Positions 25,318 to 40,300 of a DNA stretch of 64,000 nt are shown one piece after another. Positions within the stretch are counted from its first letter, which is position 1. Each line of letters begins with the position of its first letter. The notes under the pieces were generated by a model. That model did not search any database and had not been told where the DNA came from. It saw only the letters and a list, made by a program, of their open reading frames with translations. Made by a program: the position numbers and the translations under genes. This DNA is from Rostratula benghalensis (taxonomy: Eukaryota > Chordata > Aves > Charadriiformes > Rostratulidae): contig VXAI01000095.1 in the NCBI GenBank assembly GCA_013399305.1, positions 2,363,422 through 2,427,421 of the forward strand, read 5' to 3'.

Positions 25318-28300
25318 GTAAGAGGGGAGGGAGAACGCTCGGGAGCTCCCCCGCGGCTTCGTCTCCTCCCTTTGCCCCGTCTCTCCCCTCACGGCGGTCG
25401 GCGCGCTCGCTTCGTCTCCTTGCTGCTCGTGCCCTCACGCCGGGCCGGCTGCCCGCCCGCAGAGGCTGGCCCCGGTGCCTGGCTGTCGCAGCGNNNNNNN
25501 NNNNNNNNNNNNNNNNNNNNNNNNNNNNNNNNNNNNNNNNNNNNNNNNNNNNNNNNNNNNNNNNNNNNNNNNNNNNNNNNGCCCCCCTCCCGCCGCCCCG
25601 AAACGGCGGGAACTCCGCGGCACCCGCGGCCAGGCTTTCCAGAAGCGGCCAAAACGCCGCAAAATCACTAGGGCCTTTCCAGGAAAACTTTGCTCAGCCG
25701 CCAGCGGTCGTGACCGGGCGAGCCCCCAGCTCTTCGCTGCCACTCTCCAAGCGCCCTGTTTTCCACAGGGTTGCTTGAGGGGAGATAGTCGAGGCGAACC
25801 TCACCACCACCACACACCTTGTGCAAAGTCGGGGCCACCAGAGTAGGCCGTCGCGGGGTTCTTCGCCCGTTTCCGTAAGCGTTCTGGTAACTTTTCCAAG
25901 TTTTAGGGTAGCCCAAACTTAGTCAGAGAAGAGCTGGCCCGAGGGTTTCTGTCAGCTTTGGTTCAGCAGGTGATGCCGGTAAAAAACTAAGTGCCTCTTC
26001 AGAGGTCTCACTGCACAGGTGCACGAGTTTAGGGCTTTAATGGCTGAGTGCTTGAGAACTGCTAATGAGCAGGGGGAATACTGTGGAAAAAAAAATGCTT
26101 CTACGTTTTTAAGGCCAAATTTCAGGCAGCATCAGCAAATGTTTAACCAGACTGAGCAAAGACACAGACGGTTTAACAGGGACAAAAGGAGCAGTGGACA
26201 GACTGCTTCTTGAGCATAGAATAATAATTAGTTGGATTATTTTTGTGTGGAAGTAAGATATGAAAGCTTTTCTACATTGCAGAGTACCTACCCTGTCTTT
26301 AAAAACTATTCAGTTAAAGCTTCTTTTTGCTGATCATGAACTAACCCTAGAACAAGAAATACACAGTCTCTAATGATAGAATTGGGGGGGGGGGGAAGTC
26401 ACTTGCCCCTCATCTTCTTTCAGCAGAAGTTAATTTACTGGTGTTTCTAACAGTAGGGAAAGAGTTGCTCAGTCTGGCAGACACCCCCAGAGATAACTCA
26501 TTCATTCAGTCTGTGGTGGACTTACATTGCTTTGAAATGAACAGACATGTTACTTCCAAATGGCAGTGCTCCTGGTGCTTGGTAAGGCAGCTGATTTTAG
26601 GACAGGTGGATCTTCTGCACATGCATTTCCATGGATTTCCAAGGGAGTCTGGCGTGTGTAGTGTTCCTGGTTTATATTTGACTAGGAGCACTTCCAAGAA
26701 TCTCTGTTCAACGCATTTGTTTGGATAAGGGCCCATTGCATCACCTCAGTTAGCTTTTGCACTGCTTTCCCTCCTGCTCTGTTTTTATACTCTTCTTTCT
26801 TAATTTGTCACGCTAGCAGGTAAATGGAGAGAAAGTGAATTTATCTTCTGAAACGCATTTTAAAGTTGCTTCCATTTATCTAAAGCACCTACTTCATCCC
26901 CTTCAGTAAAATAATGATGATGTTCATTAGTTCCTCTAGCTGCTCATGACTAAATGCGCCGTAGTCAGATTGCTCTATTTTTTCCCTCCTATCAACCACT
27001 TATGAAAGTCAAACATTTGTAATAATGCTTTTGGCTTTTTTTTTTGGAAGTCACTCTATTCTGCTGATGTTTTTAAATAAAATACCCCTAGATGAATGGG
27101 ACTTGGTTTTTCATGTCCAAGCACACATTTTATTGTTGGGCACTTGAGTTAATGTCTACATTTCCCCCCCGACTTTTTCATTACTCTCAGATTGAATGTT
27201 TAGAATAGTTCTTCCATCCCCTTCCTTTTTTGGAACAGATGCCATTGTTTCTACACATTTTCCAAGTTTTGGCTTAGTTATTTAATTGGATATACCTGTG
27301 CTTAAAATAATTATGGAAAAAGTGGCAGAAGGTTGAGTACCAAGCATGCTTTTTTGGAGTAAGCCATTAGCTCTTCTTGTGCAAGTGGTCCTTTCCAGTT
27401 TATTCATGCTGTAATTGAGGTGCTATAATTGCATATTTCTGAGATCTGTTCCTGTAACTTTTTCACAGAGCAAGATTGCTTACGCTTCCAGGTTTCTAAG
27501 CCCCTTTATATGTTTTAGGCAAACCTCACCACTGAGAAGCAGGCCAGCTGTTGACCTAGAACTCGAGGCTCTTGTTTTAAATTCAGCCTTTTCACAAGTT
27601 CTTTTTGAATTCAGAATGCTTTGTCTGTCAGATTTGTTTGTGTTAACTTTCTAACAGCAAAGCTAGGAAATACATCCAGGGATTAACAACATACATACAA
27701 CTAGAGCCCGAGAAATGGATACTAGATGGGAAACCTGTATGTCTAGGTTAACAATTGCACTAATGAAGCCATCTTCCATCAACTTCTGTCTGTCTCTCTA
27801 GGAAAATGGAAATCTTCCTGCCCTCCATGAAATCCATGTTAATACAGGAGGTCAGCAGTATGGAAGGTGGAACCACAAAATTCAGGTAGCATATAGGCAT
27901 TATGTATCTTAGAATTGTAGAATAGTTTGATTTGGAAGGGACCTTTTAAGGTCATCTAGTCCAACCCCCCTGCAATAAGCAGGAATATCTTCAACTAGAT
28001 CAGTTTGCTCAAAGCCTCACCCAACATGACCTTGAATGTTTCCGGGGATGGGGCATCTCCTACACTTCTGGGCAACCTGTGCCAGTGTTTCTCCACCCTC
28101 GTTGTAAAAAATTTCTTCCTTGTATCTAGCCTAAATCTACCCTCTTTTAGTTTAAAACCTTCTAGTCTTATTGCAACAGGTCCTACTAAAAAGTTTGTCC
28201 CCATCTTTCTTATAAACCCCCCTTTCAGTACTGAAATGCTGCAATAAGGTCTCTCTGGAGCCTCCTCTTCCCCCAGGCTGAACAACTGCAAGTCTCCCAG

Positions 28301-31300
28301 CCTGTCTTCCTAGGAGAGGTGTTCCATCCTTCTGATTGTTGTTGTGGCCCCCACATCTAGAAAAGCTGCTCAGAGTTCTACAGTGAGACTGATCAGAGAT
28401 CAGAGATACAGAGATCCTTCAGTATAACTAAAATCTCACGTATGGAACAGGTAGAATTTTATTCAGGAGTGTGTGTATCTGAGAGGTAAGGGCTGTCATA
28501 ACCTCCTTGCTTTCCATGCCACAGGTAAGGCAAGTTACTGAAACCTTGCTTTCTTTACCATAAATAGGTATTAATGGTCTAGAAGGAAAGAAATCAGGAA
28601 ACAAAATCCTATTTCCCTCAAAGAAAAAACACAGTCCAAGCCCCAGCAAACAAATCTGAGTCCTTTTTCATAATAGCATTGCAGTGAATACACTCCTTCC
28701 CTTGGGGGAAAGTATGAGAAAACAAACACCACAAGAGAAAGTCTAGCCGGTTTAAATTTGCAAGTGGGAGGTGTACAGACATTACGGTTGTGAGTATGTT
28801 AGAGGAACCTACGTGGAAGAGGCTGGTGTGTATTTTCCACATTGTATAATGGTTTGCATAGAGAGACTCCCAAACACGTCGTGTGGCACTTCACAGTTCT
28901 GGTGTGTTGTCTTTGCAAAACAATTGGCAGACCCTCAGGCTGCACGGATCCGAAGTTAAACTGGGTCCTGCTCAGTTACTGAGAGGTCTGTGGATGTTTA
29001 AAAATGTTGTGTTTGTAACCTTTCAAACTGCTGTCTGGTCTTTCTGGTATTGCTGACAACAGATGGCAAATGGCTCCGCTGTTGTAATTCTTGCTGGGCT
29101 TTCATTCCCGTGAAGTTGCACAGTTTCAGAACCTCAGAAAGTGCCTCCATGTTTTTCCTGCGTAATGATTTCGAGCCAAACTAAATAAAAACATTTTATA
29201 TTAGTCAAATTCCCATGGTGTCATGTGACATTTTTGTAATGATTGCCTTGCAGCAGTTTCAGATAAGTGCACGTTTGGTAGCAATTTAAGGCCTGTGTCC
29301 TTTAAGTAATGCTTATTAGTACGTAACAGATGCCGGTTAGAAACATTATGCCTTTTAATAGGCTCTGCTTTTAGACTACATGTTCTCATTCCAGGCAGAC
29401 TGTGGATCAGGCAAGCTTGGAGGTATGCTGTCATTTATGCAAAGCCTAAGTCAATTTTCTGGTCTGAAGTCAAGCCATGTGTTTTTCCTTGTTTCTTCCA
29501 TTCTGGTCATAGCTGCCTTGCTGTGTTTTTCCCCCTAGTCATATCTTTGGCTGATTGTCAAGCCATTACAATCAAAACCTTTTGCATTTTTAACCACCAG
29601 CAGTGGTTTCTTTTGTCCTTACAGAACAGCCTGTGTAAACTGAATTTAAACAATCTCAGCCTTACTGTCGAGAGCACAGCAAGCAGAGTTAGCCCTCTGT
29701 TGCCAGCCTGTCCTTCCTTCTCCGCTTCTTCCTCCTCCCAAAAGGAGAAAAAGGGAGAAGCGGAGCCATGCTGATTTTGGAGCACCTTCAAAGACATGTA
29801 GAATAGCTGACACAATGGCACAGAGAAGCAAGAGAGATGTTTGCATATTTCCCCCACTACATGCAGCTGTTCATAAAAGCAAGTTCTGAGACGGGCTAAG
29901 AGGCTTGTGATTGCTAGTGCAGGTGATGTATTAATTTGCAGCCGCATAATAAATTTAGCAAAGTGGAAATTACTGGGGGAAGGGTTTTTTATTTTTTTTT
30001 TCTTTCCTTTTTTCCCCCCTCAAATTAATTGCTTTATTTTGAGATTAGTCTGGCTGTACAAATTGCTCCTTGCAAGTAATTGGGAGAAAGGCTGCTGGGC
30101 TTTCTTAGGCAGACTCGTGCACTCTACTGGTGGGAGCAGTAGATTTGTCAGATGTGTAAAGCATTTACAACTCAAATTATGCAGCTTCTGAAAGTGGTAT
30201 CCCTGAAAATCTAGACAGTTGTCTCATATATTCATTGCTATATTGTTCATTTGGGGAACAACAAACAAGCCAGGGCTTTTGGGTACTTTTTGTACATGTA
30301 CTGCCATAGTTTGTATGAAATGAAGATGGGGCCATGTGCAGGACGGGCTGAGGTTTCCCACACCACCTTTGAATGATGGTGGTAACAGGGAAATGTAGTT
30401 AATGCGGTACTTAAACACTAGCTCTGGTGCCAGGCTGTGACAGTGGGTGTTGCAGTAATAATTTTAAATACTCCTTGGTCTTAAAATATGGCTATTTTCT
30501 GAAACTGCCCTAACTGGCAGTCTGACTGGCTTTTCCCCACGGGATGAAATCATGTTTGTGGTATACCATTTGCCAGACTCAGTTGTCATTTCCTGCCATT
30601 TCACTGCTCCTGGTTTATCACTATGGGAGACATTGTCTTGTCCCTGAAGTTATAGGATGACTTCTGACCAATGTATCCTCCTTTCCACCTTCCATCTTTG
30701 TAAAGGATTGAATTACCACTACCTACATTTGAACTTGTGATTCAGAAGAGCTCTACTGCTGTTCATGGATTCCTTTCTGTAATTTTCCTTTCAAATCAGC
30801 CTCTTTGAATAATGAAAATACTTCAGTGATATATTTCAGTTTCATTCAAGGCTTCACATTTCTTTTTTGCTTAGAATTTGAGAGTCAGACTCTAATTTAA
30901 TGGGTCAGGCCTGGACTATGAACTTCTGGCATAGCTCTTTTGGCCACGGGTATGAAGTGAGATGTAGCAGCATTGATGAAGTTGTGCTGGAAAAAGCCCC
31001 TGATATGGACATAGTAATTCTGGGAAACTCGTATATTTTATTTTGTTTAGGGCATGGACAAATAATTAAGTTGACAGATTTGTTTTCCTTATATATGCAA
31101 GAAAATCCATGCCACTGCCTTCAGTAGTTGAAGTTAGACTTTTCCAGGAACACTGCTGCCCATTTCTTGGTTGTGTGAAAAATAGCATGTATTGAAAACT
31201 CAATTCTGATGTTCTCAGGTTCAGAGGTACTAGCAACGATCCCACTGAATCAATGGCATGTCCTTGAGGAAAAACCTAATGTGAACATAAACCTTAAAGC

Positions 31301-34300
31301 CTTAATCAATTACAATCCTGAATGTCCGTTTTCTTGAGGACTCTATCTTCTCTGAGTTAATCTGTAAGCTGCCTCCTCCTTTTTTACATCTAAGCACTGT
31401 GAAAAAGAGTTAAATGTGTTAAAGTATGAATTCCTCGTAGTTACAGCTGGTAGCACTTCCATGGTTTCACAGTATGCTACAGTTTTTATTTATAAAGGCT
31501 GTTTCTGGGCCATAATACCTCAGCTTTTTTCAATTACATTAGTTTAGAACTTAGTGCAAAACATGCCAGTCCAGATGTGCATTCTGTGTATAATAGGACA
31601 GGAGATAGCCTGTGTACACACATATAGTTTAATTTATCTGTACTGTGACTTGGGTGTGGCTTTATTTTTATAAGTGTAACACTGCTACCATCCATCTGAG
31701 GAAAAACAGACGTAGTTGGAACCTGTTTGCTGAAACTTTCAGTACGGGAGTACTACAGCTCAGAGGTGATTAATGTCATTGTGTGATTTCTACAATATGC
31801 GCTTGCTTTTCTAGATTTGAAAACATTTTAAGCAATGTGGTTTCATCTAGGTAATTTTCAAAAAAGACCTAAATAATTAAATAAATTATTTATTTCCATT
31901 GTCTGCTTTTTCCCCCATTTCGTAAGTTGCAGAATGCTTTACATTTTGGAAAATAAATAACATGTAAGGTACCGGACCCTGGTCCTGCAGGGTTCTGAGA
32001 GCTGTCAGAGCTCATTGAAGTGAGTGGAAATTGAAGGTGTTTGATATTTTTTCAGAGTTAGGTTTGTCTAGCCTGTGCCTTTGCATTCTCCTAAATGAAT
32101 ATATATACTTAAAGATTTCTCCCCCTCCTTTTCTGAAATCAGTAGTAAAAATGTGTTAGCAGGAATGGGATAGCTATTATGATAGCATCCTGCATTTGGG
32201 AGCCTAACATTTGCTCTGCTCTCCATGTGAGTGATGGAATTTGCAGTAATGATATGTATAACTACAGCTGAACTCATCTATTTAATGTTTTGTTTTTTAA
32301 TTGGCAATGAGATTATTTATTTCCCTTCTGCCTTCATTTATTGAAAATAACACAGCAGAAAATTATTTACCAATGGAACCTTCCATTTGGTTTCTCTTCT
32401 GAAGCCCTTCTCACCATTTGAATTGTGATGGATTTGTAAGTAATATATAAATGTCATTTTTGGATCAAAACATAGGAACCTGTTAATGCCAATGCTTTTT
32501 TTTGTTGTTTTGTGTTGGTTTCATCCTTTACATTCCAAGAGCGATTGCTCTATTAGTAATGGTGAAAAGCAATGCAGTGGGGAAAGAACGTTGTTTTCAT
32601 TAATGATGTACAGCATGTGGTTAAGAGCTGCCTTGCTATGTTGGAGAGATATCATACCACAGCATTTGCCCACTAGCTCTGTTGCCACTGCACTTTGCTA
32701 TGATAGCACAGTTTCACTTACACTAGAAATTGGGTTTTTGACATGTACTTGCTCAATTAAGTTAAGGATGTGAGAGTCAGGTTCTGCATGTACTCCCGGG
32801 AACGTGCCAGAGACCTCTTCCTTCCTTTGGAAGGTTAAACAAATACAGTTGTGTAATGATAACCACATGCATAGAGCTGTTCAGGCTCATTGGATGGCTT
32901 GGAGAAGAGTTGATGTTAAGCGCTGCCACTCAACACAGAGGTCCCACTCCTGTGAGAGGGTAATGGAAACCACTTTTGTTCTATGTGTGTGATTTAGAAG
33001 GGCAAAAAAAGTTATCTTTAGATCCTAGACATTATCATGGTTGTGCTGCCATGGTGCAGCAGTGACAGTCCGCAGGAGAACAGGGAACAATTTATGTTAT
33101 GTGACTTCTTTGTCTTTTTATGTTGTGACTTCAGAGGCACTGATAAAGAAAACGTCCCACCCTTTTGAAGTGGTAGATAAGACATACACTTAACTGATAA
33201 GAAACCAGACAGAAGATGGAAGTGATTTGTTAGGGGCCACAAAACCACACCTGTATTAAGAATAAATCTTAGGAGCTCTGGTCTCTGGTTTAATTGCAAG
33301 AACATTCTCTCCTAAATATTGACATAATAGAGTTTTTGTGTTGCTGTATGTATGTTTGTCTCTTATTGCAAAGTGTATTCTGATAAAAAAAAAAGTTAAA
33401 ATACTTCTTGGACAAAACCCCTCATATTAATGTCATGAACACTTAGAATCTACTGAAGGTTCTTTTGCTTCCTTGTTTTGGTTTGTTTTTTATTGTGAAA
33501 TATATTGGCATGAAAATTAAGCCAGTAGTAAAGCCAATAAATAAAACCAGTTGTACTATTGCAAGCATTAGAAATAGCAAAACTGTATAAAAAATAATGA
33601 GACTTGAAAGTTAGAAATGTAGGTTCTTTTTGTTTGTCTTGTTTCTGCACCACTAGAAATCAGGCTTAAGTATTTTTTGTAAAAGTGTGTAGAAATTTGC
33701 ACAAATGTACAAAGATGCACCGTCCAGATACAGATCCTGTTGTGACTGATGGCTCTTTTGTAAACATCCTTAATGGATGCATGTAGTATCATTCTCTGTG
33801 TTTGTAAAACATGAAAAAGTGGTTGTAGGATAAATGATTAATTCACTTCAGACATAACACTTTTCATGCTTCATCTACAGTGAGCTTGATGTATTTTGCT
33901 TTACAATCAGGCTGCATCCTAAATGCTCTTACAAATTTCTGAAATGGCTTTTTCAACAAGTACGTCTTTCCTGGGAGTACCAGCAAGACCTTAACGCATC
34001 TCAGTCAACCCTGTGGTGTGTCTGGTCTGAAATCACTGCACCACTGACTTGTTGGCTTAAGGAAACACTACTAATAAGCTACAGATGAATGCAGGAGTAG
34101 AAAATTCTTCAAAATGAAAGCACATTTAATAAATTGTGTATTGGGTCATGATCAAAAAGGACTTAAGTATATCGGTAATACATACCAATTTGAAACTTAA
34201 ATGAGTATTTAAAACACATTACAAGGAGACAGAGTTGACTGTCCCAAATTGTGACTGATTTGTTAGAAAGTGGCAAAATAGTAAACCTAATGCATAAGTA

Positions 34301-37300
34301 CTAAAATGACTAGCCTAGTGAAAGAGAGCTGGAGGAATAGATGTGATGTGAATTGCTATAGGATTATACTAAGGAGATAAGTCTGTGGTTATGTATATTC
34401 TAGTTAAATTATTTCCATTATGGCACAGGGTTTAGCTGCAGAGGATATAGAAGGATCATCAACAAGAATCTTCAGAATATCTGATTAGCCTGAAGCATGT
34501 CATTTACCTTCCGGCATCACAGCAGTCTGTAAATTACTTGTGGAATTTCACATACAAGTGTGTGCACCATGTGTTTTCTGTTTTATTGAGTATAAATTCT
34601 TTTGTGCATGGAAAAATATTTCCTGCTTACTTTAACTGATAGAATGAAATTCTTGCTGAATCTGTAATGATGGGGGTCTGTCTCTAATCTACGAAAATTA
34701 ATTTCTAGCTTAAGGTAGAATATTGTCTTCTGGTTTGTGATTGCATTTGTTATTTATCTACCTGATGCAGAACATAAGCATGCTAATCAGATCTGTCTGG
34801 ATTCCCACATATGGTTCAAAAGTGAAGTGAACTTTGTCTGACTTCTACCTCTCCAGAAGGATATTTGTCCATGTCCTGAAGCCACCAAAAATTCAGTTCT
34901 CTATTTCGGAGACAATCAGAGGTGGAATAGCAGTGGGATTAGAAAGAGCTGAGTTTAGGGATCAGGACTGAAATAGGGGCCTTGGTTTATGCCTTATTGT
35001 CAGAGTAGCATGATTTTTTGGGCTGAAGTAGATGCTGGAGGGTACTATCTCATGAAGATGACTGACTTGTAGGGGAAGTGCCTGCTTGTTTGTATAGCTG
35101 GTTTTAGCAGTAGCTTTTAACTTTAAAAATCAGATTCTTAGTGCAAATTGATGGCAAATCACTAGAGTGAGAAGAGATGCACTTCCACATCCTCACTTGA
35201 GGATGTGGCCCAGGCTGCTCCATGGAAACAAAAGGGAGGAAAACCAGAAGCACTGTTAGTATTTGCTTTAAAATATATTCTGTATGCTTCAAATGGAAAT
35301 ATGGTCATTCAGATTTCTTTTTTATTTGTTTATTCATCCCTAGATAAGTGTTGGTTGTTTTTTCCTGGAAGCTGTGTACACTCCCTCTTGCTTTGCCCTG
35401 AATGCTGGTGCCCTGTGAAAGGCAAAGTCTGGTACCTGTCTGCACACCCTTGGTTGTCACCGCTGCGGGACAATCTGCCTTCCTGATGCCCTGACCTTGT
35501 TTACCAGCTTTGCCTATTTAAGATGGCAGCCCCTTCAGCGCGAATGTCAGGAATCTCTCTAATGCACTAGGCCTCCCGTTCTAAATTTACTCTCCTTGTG
35601 CTTTACGGTCCCTCCCCTGTGGCTGCAGCAAGAGGCCCCCTTTTTATGACTCGCCCCTCCTGTCCCCTCTTCGTTCCCCTCCCCTCTCCCTCCCGCAGAT
35701 GGTAACCCTTTGTGTGCATCCACCCTCTGAAAGAAGGGCTCGCTGGGTGTCCAGCAGACTGGCTGCCACAATGTGCTCTTTTGTTGCCACTAGGTAAGAT
35801 CAAATTGGAATGAAATCCTGTCATCCAAATGAGCCTTAAAGGCTGTCCTTGAAACTTTGCAATTTTGGAAACCCAAGATACTGCTTGGGGCCTCAGACTG
35901 AAGCACTCACAGGAGAATAGTGCTGCTTTTCTTTTAAAGTGCAGTTAAGAAGTTACTTTGCATTTGATTATGGACCCTTTTTAGCATCCTGTTAGCCAGC
36001 AATGATTATTGTTGTAGTCACATGCCTAATGACTATAGTTATAGCTAGACTTTCTCAAGATTTCTTGTTTTTGTGTTTAGAAAAAGCATAAAAAGGACAC
36101 ATACAGGAGGGTAAATATGATTTCTTCACTTTGTACAGCGGAAAACTGGGAAACACATTAGGTAATGTAAAAAAAATTTCAAACTGGTGATTTTTCTCCT
36201 GCCTATGGCAGCAGTATTAGTGGGGTGTGTGTGTGTGAGCAGGTTTCAGGGGGATGTTCATGAAGGCCACCCTTAGCACAAGTGACTTCTTGAGGACTCT
36301 GCAGAGTGTCTAAAGTTAGACTTGTGCTCCGTATTGTGCCTGATAGAACTTGTCTCTCTCCCCTCTCCCTTACACACAGAACCTGAAACAGATCTGTTTT
36401 CTTCATGAAAAATTTGTCCTTTGTTGGTATACGTGTTCCTAACACACTTGGGCATTTTCAGAGTATTACATAAGAAAGACAAGCTAATTGAAGTCTAAGT
36501 GCATTTTCAGAGTATTACATAAGAAAGACAAGCTAATTGAAGTCTAAGTGTTTTTTAGAGAAAAAAGTATTTCTGTGGAGACTTGTATTAATGGAAAGTT
36601 GATCAGAAGTTTTTTCTGATGCCTCGTTATTTCATCTGTGACGTTTATTTCATCCTTCAAATGGTTGCTGTTACCCTAGAATACACACATATTGTGTGTC
36701 AGAAAGGTAGTGTAACTTTGAAGTTACTGGTCATTCTGTTCAGTGAGGAGAAAATATGATTGTGCTCATTAAGTTGCTTTGGTTTAACAGAGGCAGGATG
36801 TAGCCTTTTAAGTACCATCTCATGAATAGTATTTATTAAATAGCGCAGACAATATTTTTCTCTGTGCTAAACTTAAGTCTTACATGCTGCTCTTTTGCAG
36901 AGAATTTATTTACCAGTAAATTTACTTCAGCAAATTACTAAGGTTTTAAATAATAATCTTTAATTTCTTTCCCTTATATGGCTTCTTTGCTTGATGGTGT
37001 TACAGGGTACACTGGGGAAGGCCACTGCAGAAAGAAACTGCCATTCCTAAGTACTGGCTGGGATTTTATAATGCCAGGGTTCCAATGCTGCTTTCTGTCC
37101 CATTTTGTCACATACAAACATACTATGAAAACCAGCTCAGCATTCTGACTACGTAGCTTTGCTGTCAAGCCTCAGAATGTAAGCTGATTGCCTGGAAAGG
37201 GCAGGAAAATAGTGTTTAAAGCATTTTAAGCAGTGCTGGGTGGTGGTGAATTATCAGTTGTAGTTTCTTAGCCTTTTGCTGAAGAATCAGATACTGCTCA

Positions 37301-40300
37301 CTGCTAGAGGGAGGATGGTGGGAGTGTGGGTGAATAGTCTGACCCTGATACTGCAGATCCCATCCTCCTACTGTTATGTGGAAAGGTATCATTTTCAATA
37401 TGGTGCTTTTGTGATTCATAGTTTCTGAATCTTAGTATAGACTTCATATAGTTTAATATGGCCCTCATAAGACTAGTCGTTGTCTCAGCCATTTACTTTG
37501 CACTTAATATCAGTGCAGATATTTTACACTGAACTTGGGTCACAGGAGCTGTCATGTGAAAGCAAACCATGGAGAACTAAGATTCCAGCTATAGCAATAT
37601 GGTAGAAGATTCTGTCTCAGATTGTGGCTTACAAGATTTGCAGGTGTAGCTTGTTGATTGAAAGCCCCTTAAATTGAAACCATTTCTTTCTTATGGTAGA
37701 AGACTGGCAGAACAATATTTGAACTGCTGACCTGTTTCTTCTGATGTTCTTTGTCTTTAGCTAGTGATGAACCACCGATCATTATAGTTTATTTTATTAG
37801 AAAGAGGTTGCTTGGTTCCTCAGGAGCATGGACTTGGATGTTTGGTTGAGGTAACAGGCATCAGGTGTATGTAATTTGTGTGTGCATGCAATTAACAAAT
37901 ACCTTGCATGAGTACCCTTCAGCATCAAGTCTCATGAATTAAGTTATGTTGTATAAAAAGTGGTGGTTACTATTTGGTGAACTCTTATGTAGGCAAATAT
38001 TTTAATATTTTTGACATTATTTCATTGTTGTGAAAATGCCTGCTTGAAGTTCCTCAAAAAAGAGAAAGAGAAAACTAATGATATATAACAGATTGTGGAC
38101 TGACCCATAAAGGGGCAGTCTTCCAAGAAAGAGTGGAAGCTTTGGAATTCTTTTCCTGCAATATTTTTGGACAGTGCTAAAGCTCAGGCTGCGTTTTGAA
38201 GGCTTTTTTGCTTCTTTTCAGCTTTAAAGCAATTTGCTTCCACCTAGAGAAATTTGAGATTAGGTTTGTTGAATTCAAAGGAGGTAAATATGATTTGATA
38301 TTGTCATGGTTCTACTTTGTAAAATTGCATGTCAAGAGGCAAATAACATAACAGATTTTTACCAGCCTTGTTATTTTAGATGAGGACTATGCAGAGGGCT
38401 CTAGTGGGAACAATAAGGGCCCAGTTACACCAAGCAGCTGTTGGGGAAACCAAGGTTTTGAAACGTATGTTTCTTATTTCATATAAAAAGTAAAAATATC
38501 TTGTGCTTTATTTTAACTCCAGGTCGCCATTACTTGGTGGATACACTGGCAGGAGATCCAGAGGTTCTGCAAGCAGAAGCTGAAATATACTATGAAAAAC
38601 TCTTGGAGAAGTCATCATCCACACCTGATGTTTTTTTGATCCCTGGACAAGAGGAGGTAGTAGGCTGCTCTTTTTCATACTGCCAGTTAGACACTTGCAA
38701 ACTGGTTTGTTGGTTGTGCTCATTGTCTGTGGATAGGGGTAAACTGGTGTGGCGGAATTACAAATCTCTTAAAATCAACAAATTTTGCATTATTTCAAAA
38801 ATTTGCCTGCTGCAAATGAGCGATAAGCTTAAACTACAAGTCTAATGAGTGTGGATGAGGGTTTGAAGTACTTACCTGAGCTTTGCATCTGGACTTGCCT
38901 TCCTACAGGACTGAATCAAAAGGGAATTTGGTAGACATTTATACAATGGCACAGTTCTGTATTCTGCCTCTGCTGTGCAGTTTACACAGGTATTGTGATA
39001 TAACCTGTCTTTTATTTCCATTCTTTTCAATACTTACATTAATAATTTGGAATATAGGTTCTCCCAAAGCAATTCTGATCAGGTGTGATTGATAGCTGGT
39101 AGAAATAGTGTAAGAGCCAATGCTTTAGGATCCATTCCTGACCCATCTGGGGAGTGGATTGGAGAAGACTGAACAGGCCTATTAAAAATTCTGACTACAG
39201 TCAGCACATCCTAGATCATAAAAGGTGTGCTGGGCTGTTATTGTACTATCAAACCAGTAAGTGGATTAGTTGAAATAAATATTTTGAATACAGTGGACTT
39301 TCTACAATTTAGGAGAATAACATGCAGCAGTTTCCAGAAAAATGCCATTTCAGGTGGGCAGCTGCATCTGTGAGCTGGGAATGCAAGTAGCTTTAGATGC
39401 TCTTTTAATGCCCTCTAGCGGACCGTGTAGGGTTAAATACGAACAAACCTGAAAATGCAAAGATGCTCCAGTTCAGGGCTTCTCTGTCCTTACTTCAGCC
39501 TTTCATGCCTTGGTTGTACTTTTGGAGGCTCGTTTACTGTTCCATTAGAAAGGAGGGTAAAATGAAGTCCCAAGCAGTGCTGTGTGTATTTCTGCAATAG
39601 CAGTGAGATCAGTTTAAAGGTGGACTTCTGCCTTTTGATTCAGAACTGTCTTGATTTTGTGGCTTGTCATCAGACCTTAAATGTATCACATGACTGATTT
39701 GAGTCTCATAGCAACACATTTCTCTTTGCATTCATTTAATTCAGATCTAATCTAATCTGCAGTCAGCTAGTCAAGGGCATAAGTAATGGTAATGTTCTTG
39801 CTGTATTGTTTTTTCCTTATACTCTATAATAAATAGTTCAATGAATGTTGATATTTTGTAAACAAAAGTAAACAAAATGTAACAAGGTAAAGCCCCCATC
39901 CCCAGTGAATGTCTGAGCTAACAATCGCTATTATATACCTACAAGGGTGAGGATTTTGGTGTCTGAAAAATGACTGCAATTACCAGGCTTCTTTTTTTCC
40001 TTCTGTACATCTGAATTAAAGCAGGTTTGACGTGGTGGGACTGGCAACCAAGAACAATTAATTAGCTGTCAGCCCACTTGCCTGGGTCACAGACCTTCTT
40101 TTTGGTATGGCATGGTCTTTGGTCAAGCATCCAGTACACAAACAGCAGGGATTATTGCTAGGCAGGGTGGAAACGCATTGGCAGCAGGTACTGCTTGGCT
40201 CATGCTGATGTTGTTAGCACCTGTGAAGGTGCACATTACTTTATGAAACAAAACAGCAATCACAGCACTATTGGAAATAATACTGGCCTTTTCATTATAG

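Larger units (their letters stand above)
24960..25870 (+). promoter_or_regulatory. FAM169B: CpG island and promoter region of FAM169B
   Basis: GC content and CpG density rise sharply here compared with the AT-rich flanks. A GC box (GGGGCGG near 24,970) lies at the left edge. The FAM169B start codon lies inside the island and no TATA box is obvious, consistent with a broad CpG promoter. PGPEP1L is transcribed in the opposite direction from about 4 kb to the left, so shared control is possible but not shown. Confidence 0.8.
25871..38522 (+). other. FAM169B: FAM169B intron 1, main part (whole intron about 13.2 kb)
   Basis: I find no additional coding exon between the CpG island and exon 2. Contents I can name are a 12-base G run (26,384-26,395), a minus-strand CR1 fragment at 27.9 kb, and a perfect 49-bp tandem duplication at 36.45 kb. 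The rest is unremarkable AT-rich intron. Regulatory elements may be present but cannot be recognised by eye. Confidence 0.7.

Noticed and set aside
25119..25778. 219-codon open frame through the CpG island
   Set aside because: It runs through the first FAM169B donor and across 87 unknown bases. Only 25,284-25,317 is supported as coding; the remainder is a GC-rich chance frame.
27995..28291. 98-codon minus-strand frame
   Set aside because: It is the end of the CR1 reverse-transcriptase ORF in a truncated LINE, not a host gene.
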